Assembly (NCBI GenBank): GCA_958349055.1
Contig: CATWBO010000019.1
Span: 1-43,576, forward strand
Direction of reading: 5' to 3'
Length of the DNA stretch: 43,576 bases
Source: an uncultured bacterium
GTDB lineage: Bacteria; Actinomycetota; Coriobacteriia; Coriobacteriales; Coriobacteriaceae
The position numbers and the translations under genes were made by a program. Below the pieces are notes generated by a model, which searched no databases, was not told the origin of the DNA, and saw only the letters and a program-made list of their open reading frames with translations. Below are positions 16,149 through 25,601 of this stretch, piece by piece (position 1 is the first letter of the stretch; every line of letters starts with the position of its first letter).

Positions 16149-16367
16149 CTACTCTGCAGACGAAGATCCACCATAAACGATTGCCTGCTCGGACTCAGGA
16201 ATCCCATCGGCACCCGTGCTCTGTTCTTGCTCCACCTCTTCGCTGATTGCGGAGGCGGGGGTCGAGCCCTTCGCGCCCACGATGTAGGCAGCCCCAAATC
16301 CTAACGCAATGGCGATCAAGGTCAAAATCACGTAGACAGGCCAATGGCGCTTAATATACGAAAACAC
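16149..16367 (-). CDS. Small single-pass membrane peptide
   Basis: This 72-residue product has a basic N-terminus, one membrane helix (about 9-31) and an acidic, Ser/Gln-rich tail of 40 residues. The start is GTG at 16367 with AAGGAG 5-6 bases before it. It begins 21 bp after the stop of the large M28-like gene, so both are likely co-transcribed and may work together at the membrane. No family is recognised. Confidence 0.75.
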   Translation of the reverse strand: MFSYIKRHWPVYVILTLIAIALGFGAAYIVGAKGSTPASAISEEVEQEQSTGADGIPESEQAIVYGGSSSAE

Positions 16368-16388
16368 GTTGACTCCTTAGAGCTCCGT

Positions 16389-19300
16389 CTACGAACGGCG
16401 GATAACCTCGGTCACGACCTCGGATACCGTGGCAATGTTCGTCGGGTTGACATTGTGGGGCAGGTCGTCCTCGGTACGAGCGCAAGCCAGACGTGTGCCG
16501 TCCACGCCGGCGATGGTGAGGGCTCGGCGGCTCGCCTCGAGCGCGGCGTAGGCATCGGTCTTGGCATAGGGCATCTCGAGCGCGCCACAATCGACATGGA
16601 ACGACTTGCACACCTTGCTGACCAAGTTCATGATGCGGCGATCGCCCTTGAGCAGCTGCTGTTCGCCCTCAACCGTCACCACCGAAAGCCTACCGGCGCC
16701 GACGGATTCAAGATTGATGAAGAAAACGCCGCGGAGCTTATCGCGATGCGAAGCCAAGAAGGCCTTCATGCCAGCGCCATCACAGTCCGAGGCGCCCGTT
16801 GCCACAAACCAGATATCGTGACCGAGCAGCTCATCATCGCCCATAGAGGCGACAGCCGAGAGCATATCTTCGGAAGAAGCGCCGTCGGAAGACGTAGCGC
16901 CGCCCTTCCAGCCATCGTTATCGTCCTCGAAATTATCCCACGAACCGATGCCGCGACCGGACTTCTTGGCATCGTAATCGTCTTCGACGCCCAGCCAATC
17001 ACTCATGCTGTCCTGTTCGTTTTTCTTTTTACGACCGAACAGGCCGCCCAGGCCGCGCTTGCGAGGCTTGGGTGCCGCCGGGGCGGGAGCCGAAATGGTC
17101 TCGATCGGCTGAGCGCCCGACGCAACGGGCCTGGGAGGCGCAACGGGTGCCGATGTTGGTTCGGGACCCTGGGCGGTAGCAAAGGGGTCGTTGACCTGTG
17201 CGGAGGGGTCGGGAAGGTCGAACAGCGACGTGCGAGACGCAACGTTTGCCTGCTTCATCGACGGCAGCGACGGATCGGGGACCGAAGCCAGCGGAGACGA
17301 GGAAGGCGCGGGCGACGGAGCCGACGCCGGATCGGGAACATTCATCTGCGGACGCGGTGATGCCTGGGAGGAAATCTGCGCCATGAGGGAATCGACCGTT
17401 TCGTCCTGAGTGGGGGCGACGTTGGCAACCGTGGAGCCAGAACCACCCGGAGTCGGCATGGTGAAAATCTGCGTGGAGTAAGGTCTCGACTCGTCCGTCT
17501 CGGGCACCTCGGAAACTTCGGAGACCACAGCCTCCTCCTGCTCGACCTCGGCCGAATCGTCCTGCTCGACCGCCACGTGCTGCTCTTCGTCAGCGCCGAC
17601 CTCGACGGCCTGGTCTTCGGCAACATCCGGGGTTTCAACCACATCGGCGGCCTCGGCATCGTTTGCCACAGCGGTCTGATCATCGGAAGCCTCAAGGGGC
17701 TCAGCAATCGCGGTGCCCTGCTTTTCAAACGTTATCGTGGCATCGAACTGCGCGGCGTCGAACGACATGGTGCTATCGACGGGCTGCTGGGGCTCAAAAG
17801 ACGTCGTAGCTTCGGCAGCATCGACGGCCACTGGCTGCATAGCCTCGTTCTGTTCGAACTCCTGTGCCGCGAGCTCACGCTCCGCCTCGGCTGCCTGCTG
17901 CTGGGCGATAGCCTCCTGCTCGGCAGCCTCGCGTGCGATAGCGCGCTTTTCCTCAAAGTCGTCGATGAATTTCTTGCCCTTTGCAAGCGCACCCTTAAAG
18001 AAGTTGGAAGCACTGGCGCCAATCGAAGAGAACGCGGATGCAATATCGGCATGGGGCGTTGCCGCGGGAATCTCGGCCGAGAAATCAGTATCGCTCTCGT
18101 AAGACACGCGCCTCGGCTGTTCAACGTAATCGTCGTCAGACTCGTCCGCAACGTCTTGCGCCGGCGCGGCGGGAGCCAAAATGTCCAGTCCTGCCGCGGG
18201 ATCGATCGCGGACACCGCCTCGGGCTCGGCAACGGCAGCGGTAACCGCGGCAGACTCATCATCCACGGTGACAACGGGCGCAGGTGCAGTCACGACGGGG
18301 GCAGGCTCGGGCTCAAACGTCGGCTCCTCGCCTTCCTCGTAATCGAGCGTGCAGGACTCGGGAAGCATTCCGAGCGCACGGATGGCATCCGAACCAAAGC
18401 GGATGTTGCCGGCGGCATTGCGATAGAGCTTGGGCTCGGGCTCGGCCGCGACAGGCTCCTCCGCCGGCTCGGCAGCGGGAACCTCGTCATTGAACTCTTC
18501 GGCCTGGACAGCCTGATTCTGATCCTCGGGCACGATGGCGCCAATCAGCGTCTCGTCGGCAGACGCACCCTCAAAGCCCTCGATCTGCTCGTCGAAAGCC
18601 TCGCCCTGTTCGGGCTCGGCCTGAGCGTCGGGAGCAATCGGCTGACCGAACTCGTCCTCGGCGTAGGTAGGCTCTTCATACTCGATGGTGTTGCCGTAGT
18701 CGTTTTGCTGTTGGGCCGCGGCATACTCCGCCGCTGCGCGCGCCATTTCCTCGGCACGACGCTTCTGCTCCCCAAAATAGGTATCGAACGGAACATCGTC
18801 GGGAAACTCGTTTTCGCCCTGGAAGGGAGCAACGTTGTCCATAACGCCGAGCATAGCGGCGACAGAAGACTTGTTGCACACCGCGCCGGACGTATAGGGA
18901 AGAATGTAGCGGTTAGAAATGATGTTTGCCGCGTTGGCGAGCGCAACGAGGGAAGCGAGGATCGCGACAATCCACAGCAGAACCTTGAGCGCGCCGGGGA
19001 GCGGCAGGATACGCAAGAAGGCAACGGCAGCAGGGGCAACCGTGGCAACGGGCAACAGCTTGGCGATGAGCGCACGATAAGAAGCATAGGGCTCGCGGGC
19101 GAGCAGCTCAGCACGGGGAGAGTCGTAGTGTGCGACAACGACCACCGGGCGGTTGCGCGGAGACGCGAGTGGGCCCGAGGCCTTGTGGTAGGCGATGACA
19201 TTTTGGCTCACGCCCGTCTTGCCCAGGCGCGAAACCACGGGGTGGCCCGTGCGCTCGAGCACGTAAAGAACGGCGCCGACAATGGCCAGCAAGGTGCCGA

Positions 19301-19541
19301 CCAAGCCGATGCCGCCGCCGATGCCCATCAGCAGGGCGCCGGCAAACGCAAGAATACCGGTAACGGCAAATGCCAACCTACTCGGCGCCGGGGCATTGAA
19401 CTCCTGAACCTCGGGATCAAAGCCGTGGTTGCGGAAGATCTGAGCGATATCCTCGGCAGCCAAGCGCTCTTCTTCGCTGCATGCCGGCGTAATGCCGGTG
19501 TTCTGCAGCAGGTGGTTAATATAGTTCTGGGTGTTCGCCAT
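16389..19541 (-). CDS. M28-peptidase-like membrane protein, probably inactive, with a large acidic insert
   Basis: This 1050-residue protein begins with an M28-type segment interrupted by membrane spans (about 55-95 and 158-207) and containing VVVAHYDS (H138, D140). Where M28 enzymes have GAxDNxSG it reads GAVCNKSS (218-225), losing the bridging Asp. An acidic, Ala/Glu/Pro-rich insert with a possible coiled coil fills roughly 240-900. The C-terminal 143 residues resume the fold (DIWFVATGA, INLESVG), but the usual catalytic Glu-Glu is Ser-Asp (918-919) and the final His (1029) lacks its Asp. The ATG at 19541 was chosen for its GGAG; longer upstream frames have none. A scaffold or sensor role is inferred. 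It lies upstream of the 72-residue membrane peptide gene. Confidence 0.82.
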   Translation of the reverse strand: MANTQNYINHLLQNTGITPACSEEERLAAEDIAQIFRNHGFDPEVQEFNAPAPSRLAFAVTGILAFAGALLMGIGGGIGLVGTLLAIVGAVLYVLERTGHPVVSRLGKTGVSQNVIAYHKASGPLASPRNRPVVVVAHYDSPRAELLAREPYASYRALIAKLLPVATVAPAAVAFLRILPLPGALKVLLWIVAILASLVALANAANIISNRYILPYTSGAVCNKSSVAAMLGVMDNVAPFQGENEFPDDVPFDTYFGEQKRRAEEMARAAAEYAAAQQQNDYGNTIEYEEPTYAEDEFGQPIAPDAQAEPEQGEAFDEQIEGFEGASADETLIGAIVPEDQNQAVQAEEFNDEVPAAEPAEEPVAAEPEPKLYRNAAGNIRFGSDAIRALGMLPESCTLDYEEGEEPTFEPEPAPVVTAPAPVVTVDDESAAVTAAVAEPEAVSAIDPAAGLDILAPAAPAQDVADESDDDYVEQPRRVSYESDTDFSAEIPAATPHADIASAFSSIGASASNFFKGALAKGKKFIDDFEEKRAIAREAAEQEAIAQQQAAEAERELAAQEFEQNEAMQPVAVDAAEATTSFEPQQPVDSTMSFDAAQFDATITFEKQGTAIAEPLEASDDQTAVANDAEAADVVETPDVAEDQAVEVGADEEQHVAVEQDDSAEVEQEEAVVSEVSEVPETDESRPYSTQIFTMPTPGGSGSTVANVAPTQDETVDSLMAQISSQASPRPQMNVPDPASAPSPAPSSSPLASVPDPSLPSMKQANVASRTSLFDLPDPSAQVNDPFATAQGPEPTSAPVAPPRPVASGAQPIETISAPAPAAPKPRKRGLGGLFGRKKKNEQDSMSDWLGVEDDYDAKKSGRGIGSWDNFEDDNDGWKGGATSSDGASSEDMLSAVASMGDDELLGHDIWFVATGASDCDGAGMKAFLASHRDKLRGVFFINLESVGAGRLSVVTVEGEQQLLKGDRRIMNLVSKVCKSFHVDCGALEMPYAKTDAYAALEASRRALTIAGVDGTRLACARTEDDLPHNVNPTNIATVSEVVTEVIRRS

Positions 19542-19739
19542 GTGCGCTCCACATCCATAATCCGACAAATAGGCCCAATGCATGCACATTAGAACCGTAT
19601 ATAGTCGAAAGTATACCCCGAGCGAGCGCAAACGACCGAATTCGGGCCATCTTAACGCCCCGAGCGGACAAGGATATAGCCTAATCTCCATATCGGACTA
19701 AAATCATGGCAGCAAACCACCTTCTCATGCGAGGACTCT

Positions 19740-20762
19740 ATGACGGCAAGCGACGCGACCGCGACAATTAAAAAGGAAAATTCGGAGCCCAGTTTCGATA
19801 AAACGGCTCAGCGCATCCTCAATCTTTTCTTTGTGCTCAACAGCTCCCCCGAACCGCTGACGACCGAGCAGATCGTCTTGGATTCTGACCTGGGATATGG
19901 CTCGGGCAACATCGACTCGGATAAGCGCAAGTTTCGGCGCGATCGCGACAAACTGCTCGAACGCGGCATCGTAATCAAAGAGGTTCGCCCCGCCGGTGCG
20001 CAGGAGACCGAGGAAAGCTCGTGGACAATCGACCGCGAGCACACGTTTGCAGCAGGTGGCCTCATCACCGCAGACGACGCCGACATCCTACTCAACGCCA
20101 TCGACCAGACGCTAGCGGCCGGCTCTTCCACCTTTGCCGCGCCGCTTACCGATATTCGCTCCAAAATTGCCTACCTCACCGGCAGGACGACGGCGGACGA
20201 GGCGACAATCAGCCGCTCTCCCACCGTCGATGCGGTATGGAGCGCCTTTGCCGAGCGATGCGCGCTGCGATTTTTATATCAGAACGGACGCGGCGAGCAG
20301 AAAGAGCGTACCGTCTGCGTCTACGGCATGTTCGAGCGCGAGGGCGTGGCGTACTTCTGCGGCCTCGACAATGCCACCGACGACATCAGGACATTCCGCT
20401 GCGACCGTATCGTTCGCGCTTGGCGTCCTTCGAAGGCCTACACCATCCCTGTGGACTTCAACCTCAACGACTACCTGTTCTTTGAATTCGATTTTGCCGA
20501 CCGACCGCCCGTTGCAGCTACGTTCTCATTCGCCCCTCAGACGCAGATCGATATGATCAACGGTCTCACGCGCGGGCGAGGTAAGCTCGCACACACCGAT
20601 GCGGGATGGATCTGGACCGTTGACGTGCGCGACCTTGAAGCCGCCGCTTCATTTTGCATGGCCCACGCCATGGACGGCATGAGGCCCATGGCCCCCAAAT
20701 CGCTCAAACAGGCGTGGAACCACCTCATCGAAAGGACGGTGCACGAGCATGCCCGTGCGTAA
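19740..20762 (+). CDS. WYL-domain transcriptional regulator (PafB/C-like), first of pair
   Basis: This 340-residue protein has an N-terminal helix-turn-helix (about 18-80, with a KRKFRRDRDKLLERGI recognition region) and a central WYL-type fold (about 168-240), where the name motif is replaced by YFCGLD and followed by RTFRCDRI. The C-terminal portion resembles the WCX extension. Tandem WYL genes in actinobacteria (pafB/pafC) encode a heterodimeric activator of the DNA-damage response; a similar role is plausible but not shown, and no proteasome genes are present. It overlaps the next gene by 14 bp. GAGG precedes the start. Confidence 0.88.
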   Translation: MTASDATATIKKENSEPSFDKTAQRILNLFFVLNSSPEPLTTEQIVLDSDLGYGSGNIDSDKRKFRRDRDKLLERGIVIKEVRPAGAQETEESSWTIDREHTFAAGGLITADDADILLNAIDQTLAAGSSTFAAPLTDIRSKIAYLTGRTTADEATISRSPTVDAVWSAFAERCALRFLYQNGRGEQKERTVCVYGMFEREGVAYFCGLDNATDDIRTFRCDRIVRAWRPSKAYTIPVDFNLNDYLFFEFDFADRPPVAATFSFAPQTQIDMINGLTRGRGKLAHTDAGWIWTVDVRDLEAAASFCMAHAMDGMRPMAPKSLKQAWNHLIERTVHEHARA

Positions 20763-21666
20763 ACTCACCAGCGAGCAGAGGCTCTCGCGCGCCATCGACA
20801 TCATGGAGGCCCTCTACGCCGCCGGCGAGAACGGCATGACTCGAAACGAGATTTGCAGTCGCTTTGACATCACGGGGGCGTCACTCGACGAGATTCTCGA
20901 GATCGTCTCGACGCTCGCGGACCGAGAATCGGGTGCGCGCATCATCTGCGAATGCCACTGCGGGCGTGTGGTCCTCACCGGTGACGCCGGACGTGTGCTA
21001 CCGTTGCGCTTGAGTGCCGCCGAGGGCGCTGTGCTCAACCACGAACTTGAATCGTTGGGGATCGAGCCGCAGACGGCAGCTCGGATTCGACACGCTCTTC
21101 TACCCGAAGAGCTCGGCTATAACCAGCGCGTCTTTGACACCGTCAACCACGGGTCGCACTGGCAGCAGCTGAGCTGCGCCATTCAGGACGGCGTTCGCTG
21201 CCTCATCTCGTATCGTTCGATGGACGATGCGCGGCCACGCGAGCGTCTGGTCGATCCCTTGCGCATTATGGCAAACGGCGACCAAACATACCTGATTGCC
21301 TGGGACATCGCGATCGATGAGCAGCGCACTTATCGCATGGATAAAATCGAGGGACTCGCCTTGACGGAAGACTCCGTCGTGCCTCACGCACCGGACGTCG
21401 CATCCCTCCACGATTCCCTTGCCCGGACGCAGCGTAGCGCAAAGCTCTTGATGCCATTCGATATGGCGGAGCATCTGGACTGGGCCGGCATCACCCTCAT
21501 CGAGCGCAGCGGGGCAGACATGGCAACGGTAACCGTGCATTACGGCTCCGAGCGTTGGCTACTGAGCCAGATAATCGCAGCGGGCGGAGCCATCCGCATC
21601 TTGGATGACCCCACCCTGTCAAAGCGTCTGTGCGATATGGCAAAAACCCTCGTCTGTCCGCTTTAG
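20749..21666 (+). CDS. WYL-domain transcriptional regulator (PafB/C-like), second of pair
   Basis: This 305-residue protein parallels its neighbour: an N-terminal winged helix (about 5-75, RLSRAIDIMEALY), a WYL-like domain (about 140-205; QTYLIAWD replaces WYL, then RTYRMDKIEGL) and a C-terminal extension. The 14-bp overlap implies equal production and likely heterodimer formation. Its stop overlaps the stop of the converging DinG-type gene by four bases, so no terminator separates these convergent genes. WYL domains are thought to bind nucleic acid or small ligands. Confidence 0.88.
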   Translation: MPVRKLTSEQRLSRAIDIMEALYAAGENGMTRNEICSRFDITGASLDEILEIVSTLADRESGARIICECHCGRVVLTGDAGRVLPLRLSAAEGAVLNHELESLGIEPQTAARIRHALLPEELGYNQRVFDTVNHGSHWQQLSCAIQDGVRCLISYRSMDDARPRERLVDPLRIMANGDQTYLIAWDIAIDEQRTYRMDKIEGLALTEDSVVPHAPDVASLHDSLARTQRSAKLLMPFDMAEHLDWAGITLIERSGADMATVTVHYGSERWLLSQIIAAGGAIRILDDPTLSKRLCDMAKTLVCPL

Positions 21667-24557
21667 CGCCGCCGCTCGTGGCGTGCGCGCCACAGTTGCA
21701 GATAGTGACCGATCTGCGCCGATTCGATGCGCTGGTAGGAGCTCGTGGGCAGCGACGTTAAGAACTTCTTTCCGTAGCCCTTCGTCACCAGGCGCGGGTC
21801 GGCCAGAATCAGCACGCCGCAATCAGTCGACGAGCGGATAAGGCGGCCGGCCGCCTGCTTGACCTCGAGCACCGCCTCGGGCAGCGAATAGCGCGCCCAA
21901 GCGCGGTCTTCGCGCAGGTTGCGCTCGCACGAGAGCGGGTCCGTGGGGCTCGAGAACGGCAGCTTGGGAATGATGACACAGCGCAGCGTCTCGCCGCTGG
22001 CGTCAAACCCCTCCCAGAAGGCCTTAAGCGCAAAAAGCGACGAGGTTGGCTCGTTGATAAACCGGTCGCGTAGGCGACGAGGAGATGAGTTGCACTGCTG
22101 GCAGTTGAGCTCCAGACCCGCACGGGCCATCTTGGGCTCAACGCGGGCGTACAGGTCTTCCATGTCGCGCCGATTGGTGAACAACGTGAGCACCGATCCG
22201 CCCATGGCAAGATGGGCGTCGACCAGCACGCGCTCGAGCGCCGTAAGATAGCTCTCACGATCGCGCGGATCGGGGATATCGCCCGCAACGACTACAGCCA
22301 TGTTCGAATCGAAGTCGTAGCTCGAGTCCAAGTGCAGCGATGAGGATGTTGAAGCACCGATGCGATCGAGGCCGACCGCATGGTTAAAGTGTTCAAAGCT
22401 TTTGGACACCGTCATGGTCGCCGAGGCAAAGATAGCCGTGTGAACCTCGGGCAGCCACTCGGTTGCCAAGGCCTCGCCAATGTCGATGCGCTCTGCGGTC
22501 ATCGACTCTCCGCCGGCACGCAGCCTGCGATTGACCTGCAACGAATACACGTAGTGTTCATCGGTGCCATCAATGATGAGTTTGAGGTTCTCGGCCAGCT
22601 CGTGCAGGCGGCGCGAGATATCACCCAGGTCGACAACAACCTCGGGCTTGTCGGCGGCGACGGCTTGCACCAGCGCGTCGACGCTCTTGTCAGCTTGTTC
22701 CAATGCGTCGATGGCAGCGTAGGCCGACGGTAAGAAATCATGCCAGTCGTCAGATTCGCGCAGCTCGGGGCCAATCCATAGATTGGCATTGTCATAACCC
22801 CCACGCGCACGGCGGCCGAGCTCGCGAACGCCATCGAACACGTCGGCGATCGCCATGCTCGCGCGCGCAACCGTCGACGTCGCCTTGGCAGTAAGGCCCA
22901 GATAGAGCGTAGAGCCCTCGGAGGTTGCCAAATCACGGGAAACCTGGCTTAGCGCGCCGGTGCTCGAGCCACCCAGGCGCTCAAACAGAACGCGTGATTC
23001 GTCCGCCGACACCACGCGCGCCCACTGACGGCGCGCCTCGCGCTCGATGGAATGGGCTTCGTCGATTACCCAATGACGAATCGGAGGTAAAATCCTGCCC
23101 TCGGCCGCAACATTGCGGAACAGCAGGGAATGGTTGGTGACCACCACATCGGCATGCGCCGCACGACGGCGAGCGCCGTGGACCAAACATTTATCAGGGA
23201 AAAACGGGCAGAGGCGACGAGCACACTCGCGCGAGGCCGTCGTAAAGTCGGGGCGGTTGACGCTGCGCCACCGAATGCCGAGCGAGTCGAGGTCGCCATC
23301 GGCTGATTGGCAGACGTACGCCATAATGACCGCGACCGCCGTGAGCGTGTCCGCCGGATCGCGCTTGGTGGTAATCTCGACCTGGCCTCGGCTCATGCGC
23401 TCGAGCTTGCGCAGGCACGGATAGTGGTCATACCCCTTGAGAGCGCAAAATGACAGACCACCGTCCAGTTGCTCGGCAAGTTTTGGCAGCTCATGGTACA
23501 TGAGCTGGTCGGCAAGATTGTTCGATTTGGTCGCAATACCAACCGTGATGTTGTTACGGCGTGCTGCCTCGGCAAAAGGCACCAGATAGGCCATCGATTT
23601 GCCGACGCCTGTGCCTGCCTCAATTACTCGATGAGTGCCCGCGACCAGCGCATCGCGGACCTCGAGCGCCATCGCGACCTGCTCATCACGCGGCTCGTAG
23701 GTGGGATACATGCGATTGACCAGGCCACCTGGCGCATAGTCTGCCTCAATCTCCTCACGACTCGGCATCTTGAGAACCGGCAGTTCATCGGCGTCCACCC
23801 GATCGTCGGCGCGATCGGCCTTGAGAACGTCAGCACGAGCGGCGCTGAGAGAGAAGATGGAGCCCGGGTTCTGACCCGCCAAAAACGAGAAGATGGGACG
23901 ATAGGACCAAGGCACATCGGGGTGCATATCGGCCAGGCGCGCCATAAGACCCTGAGGCAGGTCGGTGAGCGCCACGAGCAACACGCGCCATACGCCACAC
24001 AGGGCGTCGACGTCGGCATTGGCACGGTGTGATACCGAGTCGCAGCCAAACAGATCGGCCATAAAAGACAGCTTGTGCGAGGCCAGGCGCGGAAGCGCGA
24101 TGCGCGACAGCGCCAGCGAATCGATCCAAATATCGCTCACGTTGACGCCGCCTTTGACCGACTCGATAAACGAGCGGTCGAACGTGGCGTTGTGTGCGAT
24201 CACCGGGCAGCCACCGACAAAATCGGCGAGAGCGGCGACGGCCTCAACCGCCGACGGGGCATCTGCCACATCGGCATTTGTAATGCTCGTGAGCTCGGTA
24301 ATCTCGGCGGGAATCAGCTGCTTGGGATGCACGAAGGTATCGAAGCGGTCGATGACCTCGCGGCCCGAAAGACGGGCCGCCGAGATCTCGATCAGCTCGT
24401 TGTCCTGCACCGAAAGACCCGTGGTCTCGGTATCGAGGACAATCACATCTTCCTCGATGAGGCCGAAGGACTGCGTTTTGGCGCGGTCGGCAAGCGTGGC
24501 ATAGGAGTCGATGACAAACTGCGGCGTTCCTGACGAAACCGCGTCCTCGATTAGCAT
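21663..24557 (-). CDS. dinG: DEDDh exonuclease fused to DinG/XPD-type helicase
   Basis: This 964-residue protein has an N-terminal DnaQ-like 3'-5' exonuclease with all DEDDh residues visible (LDTETTGL; AHNATFDRSF; HRANADVDAL). A superfamily 2 helicase follows, with Walker A EAGTGVGKS and a DEAH box (VIDEAHSIE). Between them, Cys residues in YPC, REC, RLC and DKC (spaced x4 and x6) fit the four-Cys iron-sulfur cluster of DinG/XPD helicases. The fusion resembles Gram-positive DinG but appears to keep the Fe-S site. The start overlaps the ddl stop by 7 bases, so it is coupled to ddl. A repair role fits the adjacent WYL pair. Confidence 0.94.
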   Translation of the reverse strand: MLIEDAVSSGTPQFVIDSYATLADRAKTQSFGLIEEDVIVLDTETTGLSVQDNELIEISAARLSGREVIDRFDTFVHPKQLIPAEITELTSITNADVADAPSAVEAVAALADFVGGCPVIAHNATFDRSFIESVKGGVNVSDIWIDSLALSRIALPRLASHKLSFMADLFGCDSVSHRANADVDALCGVWRVLLVALTDLPQGLMARLADMHPDVPWSYRPIFSFLAGQNPGSIFSLSAARADVLKADRADDRVDADELPVLKMPSREEIEADYAPGGLVNRMYPTYEPRDEQVAMALEVRDALVAGTHRVIEAGTGVGKSMAYLVPFAEAARRNNITVGIATKSNNLADQLMYHELPKLAEQLDGGLSFCALKGYDHYPCLRKLERMSRGQVEITTKRDPADTLTAVAVIMAYVCQSADGDLDSLGIRWRSVNRPDFTTASRECARRLCPFFPDKCLVHGARRRAAHADVVVTNHSLLFRNVAAEGRILPPIRHWVIDEAHSIEREARRQWARVVSADESRVLFERLGGSSTGALSQVSRDLATSEGSTLYLGLTAKATSTVARASMAIADVFDGVRELGRRARGGYDNANLWIGPELRESDDWHDFLPSAYAAIDALEQADKSVDALVQAVAADKPEVVVDLGDISRRLHELAENLKLIIDGTDEHYVYSLQVNRRLRAGGESMTAERIDIGEALATEWLPEVHTAIFASATMTVSKSFEHFNHAVGLDRIGASTSSSLHLDSSYDFDSNMAVVVAGDIPDPRDRESYLTALERVLVDAHLAMGGSVLTLFTNRRDMEDLYARVEPKMARAGLELNCQQCNSSPRRLRDRFINEPTSSLFALKAFWEGFDASGETLRCVIIPKLPFSSPTDPLSCERNLREDRAWARYSLPEAVLEVKQAAGRLIRSSTDCGVLILADPRLVTKGYGKKFLTSLPTSSYQRIESAQIGHYLQLWRARHERRR

Positions 24558-25516
24558 GCAATGCCCGCTCGACGAAGGCCCATACGGATCAGGCTGTCAC
24601 AGACCTGCGGGAACGTCATGTCGTCGGTGTGGCGGATCTCATCCGGATACAGCGACGTATCGGTCATGCCGGGAATGGTATTGGTCTCGAGGATAACGGG
24701 GCCGTCCTCGCTCACAATAAAGTCGCTGCGCGAGATACCCAGGCAACCGAGGGCCTTGTGAGCGGCACAGGCAAGTTCCTGAGCGCGAGCGTAATTCTCG
24801 GGTGAAATCTGCGCCGGAATGCGATGGATATCCGTAGGGTCGACATACTTCACGTCCAGATCGTAGAACTCGCAGTCCTCGGGCTTACGAATCTCGACAA
24901 TCGGCAGGGCGCGCACGTCATCTTCGCCGTATACGCCGACGGTGATCTCGGTACCCTCGATGCACTTCTCGACCAGCACTTTGTCGCCGTACTCAAACGC
25001 CTTGGCGATTGCCGCGGGCAGCTCGGAGGGCTCATGGACCAGGGAAATGCCATAGCTGGAACCGTTGACGGCCGGCTTCACAAAGCAGCGCTCGCCACAA
25101 ACCTCGACGATATGATCGATATCGACTTCGTCGCCCACCTCGAGCGCGAGGCCGGGGGCAATGGGAATGCCCGCCTTGGCGTATAGGAGCTTAGAGACCT
25201 CCTTGTCGGCACCGCATGCGCTGGCAAGTACGCCCGAGGCCGTGTAGGGGATACCCAGGGTCTCCATGGCACCCTGCATGGCGCCATCCTCACCGCCGGC
25301 GCCGTGCATGGCGATAAATGCCACATCGAATCCGCCGGTCGCCATGGTTACCATAAAGTCATCAGCGGCCGTGTCAAGCAGCTCCACCGAGGTGTAGCCG
25401 GCTTCCTTCAGTGCCACCACAACGTTCTTTCCCGAATCGAGCGAGATCTCGCGCTCGGCGGAATGACCGCCCGCCAAGACCGCTACGTGCATGTTCTCTA
25501 GGCTTTTACCCGGCAT
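24551..25516 (-). CDS. ddl: D-alanine--D-alanine ligase
   Basis: Ddl makes the D-Ala-D-Ala dipeptide for peptidoglycan precursors, using ATP in the cytoplasm. The 321-residue ATP-grasp protein shows GGHSAEREISLDSG near the N-terminus, FVKPAVNGSSYGIS for ATP and substrate binding, and the signature ETNTIPGMTDTSLYP near the end. The length is slightly short but within the family range. AGGAGG lies 9 bases before the ATG. It is transcribed divergently from rlmN across an 85-bp gap and is followed with overlap by the DinG-type gene. Confidence 0.97.
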   Translation of the reverse strand: MPGKSLENMHVAVLAGGHSAEREISLDSGKNVVVALKEAGYTSVELLDTAADDFMVTMATGGFDVAFIAMHGAGGEDGAMQGAMETLGIPYTASGVLASACGADKEVSKLLYAKAGIPIAPGLALEVGDEVDIDHIVEVCGERCFVKPAVNGSSYGISLVHEPSELPAAIAKAFEYGDKVLVEKCIEGTEITVGVYGEDDVRALPIVEIRKPEDCEFYDLDVKYVDPTDIHRIPAQISPENYARAQELACAAHKALGCLGISRSDFIVSEDGPVILETNTIPGMTDTSLYPDEIRHTDDMTFPQVCDSLIRMGLRRAGIAC

Positions 25517-25601
25517 GGGCAGACTCCTCCTCTATAATTTCTGCAGCTGATACCATATTGTAGCGATACCCTCTACGTTTCCCCAAAATCGAAAGGCTTC
25601 C

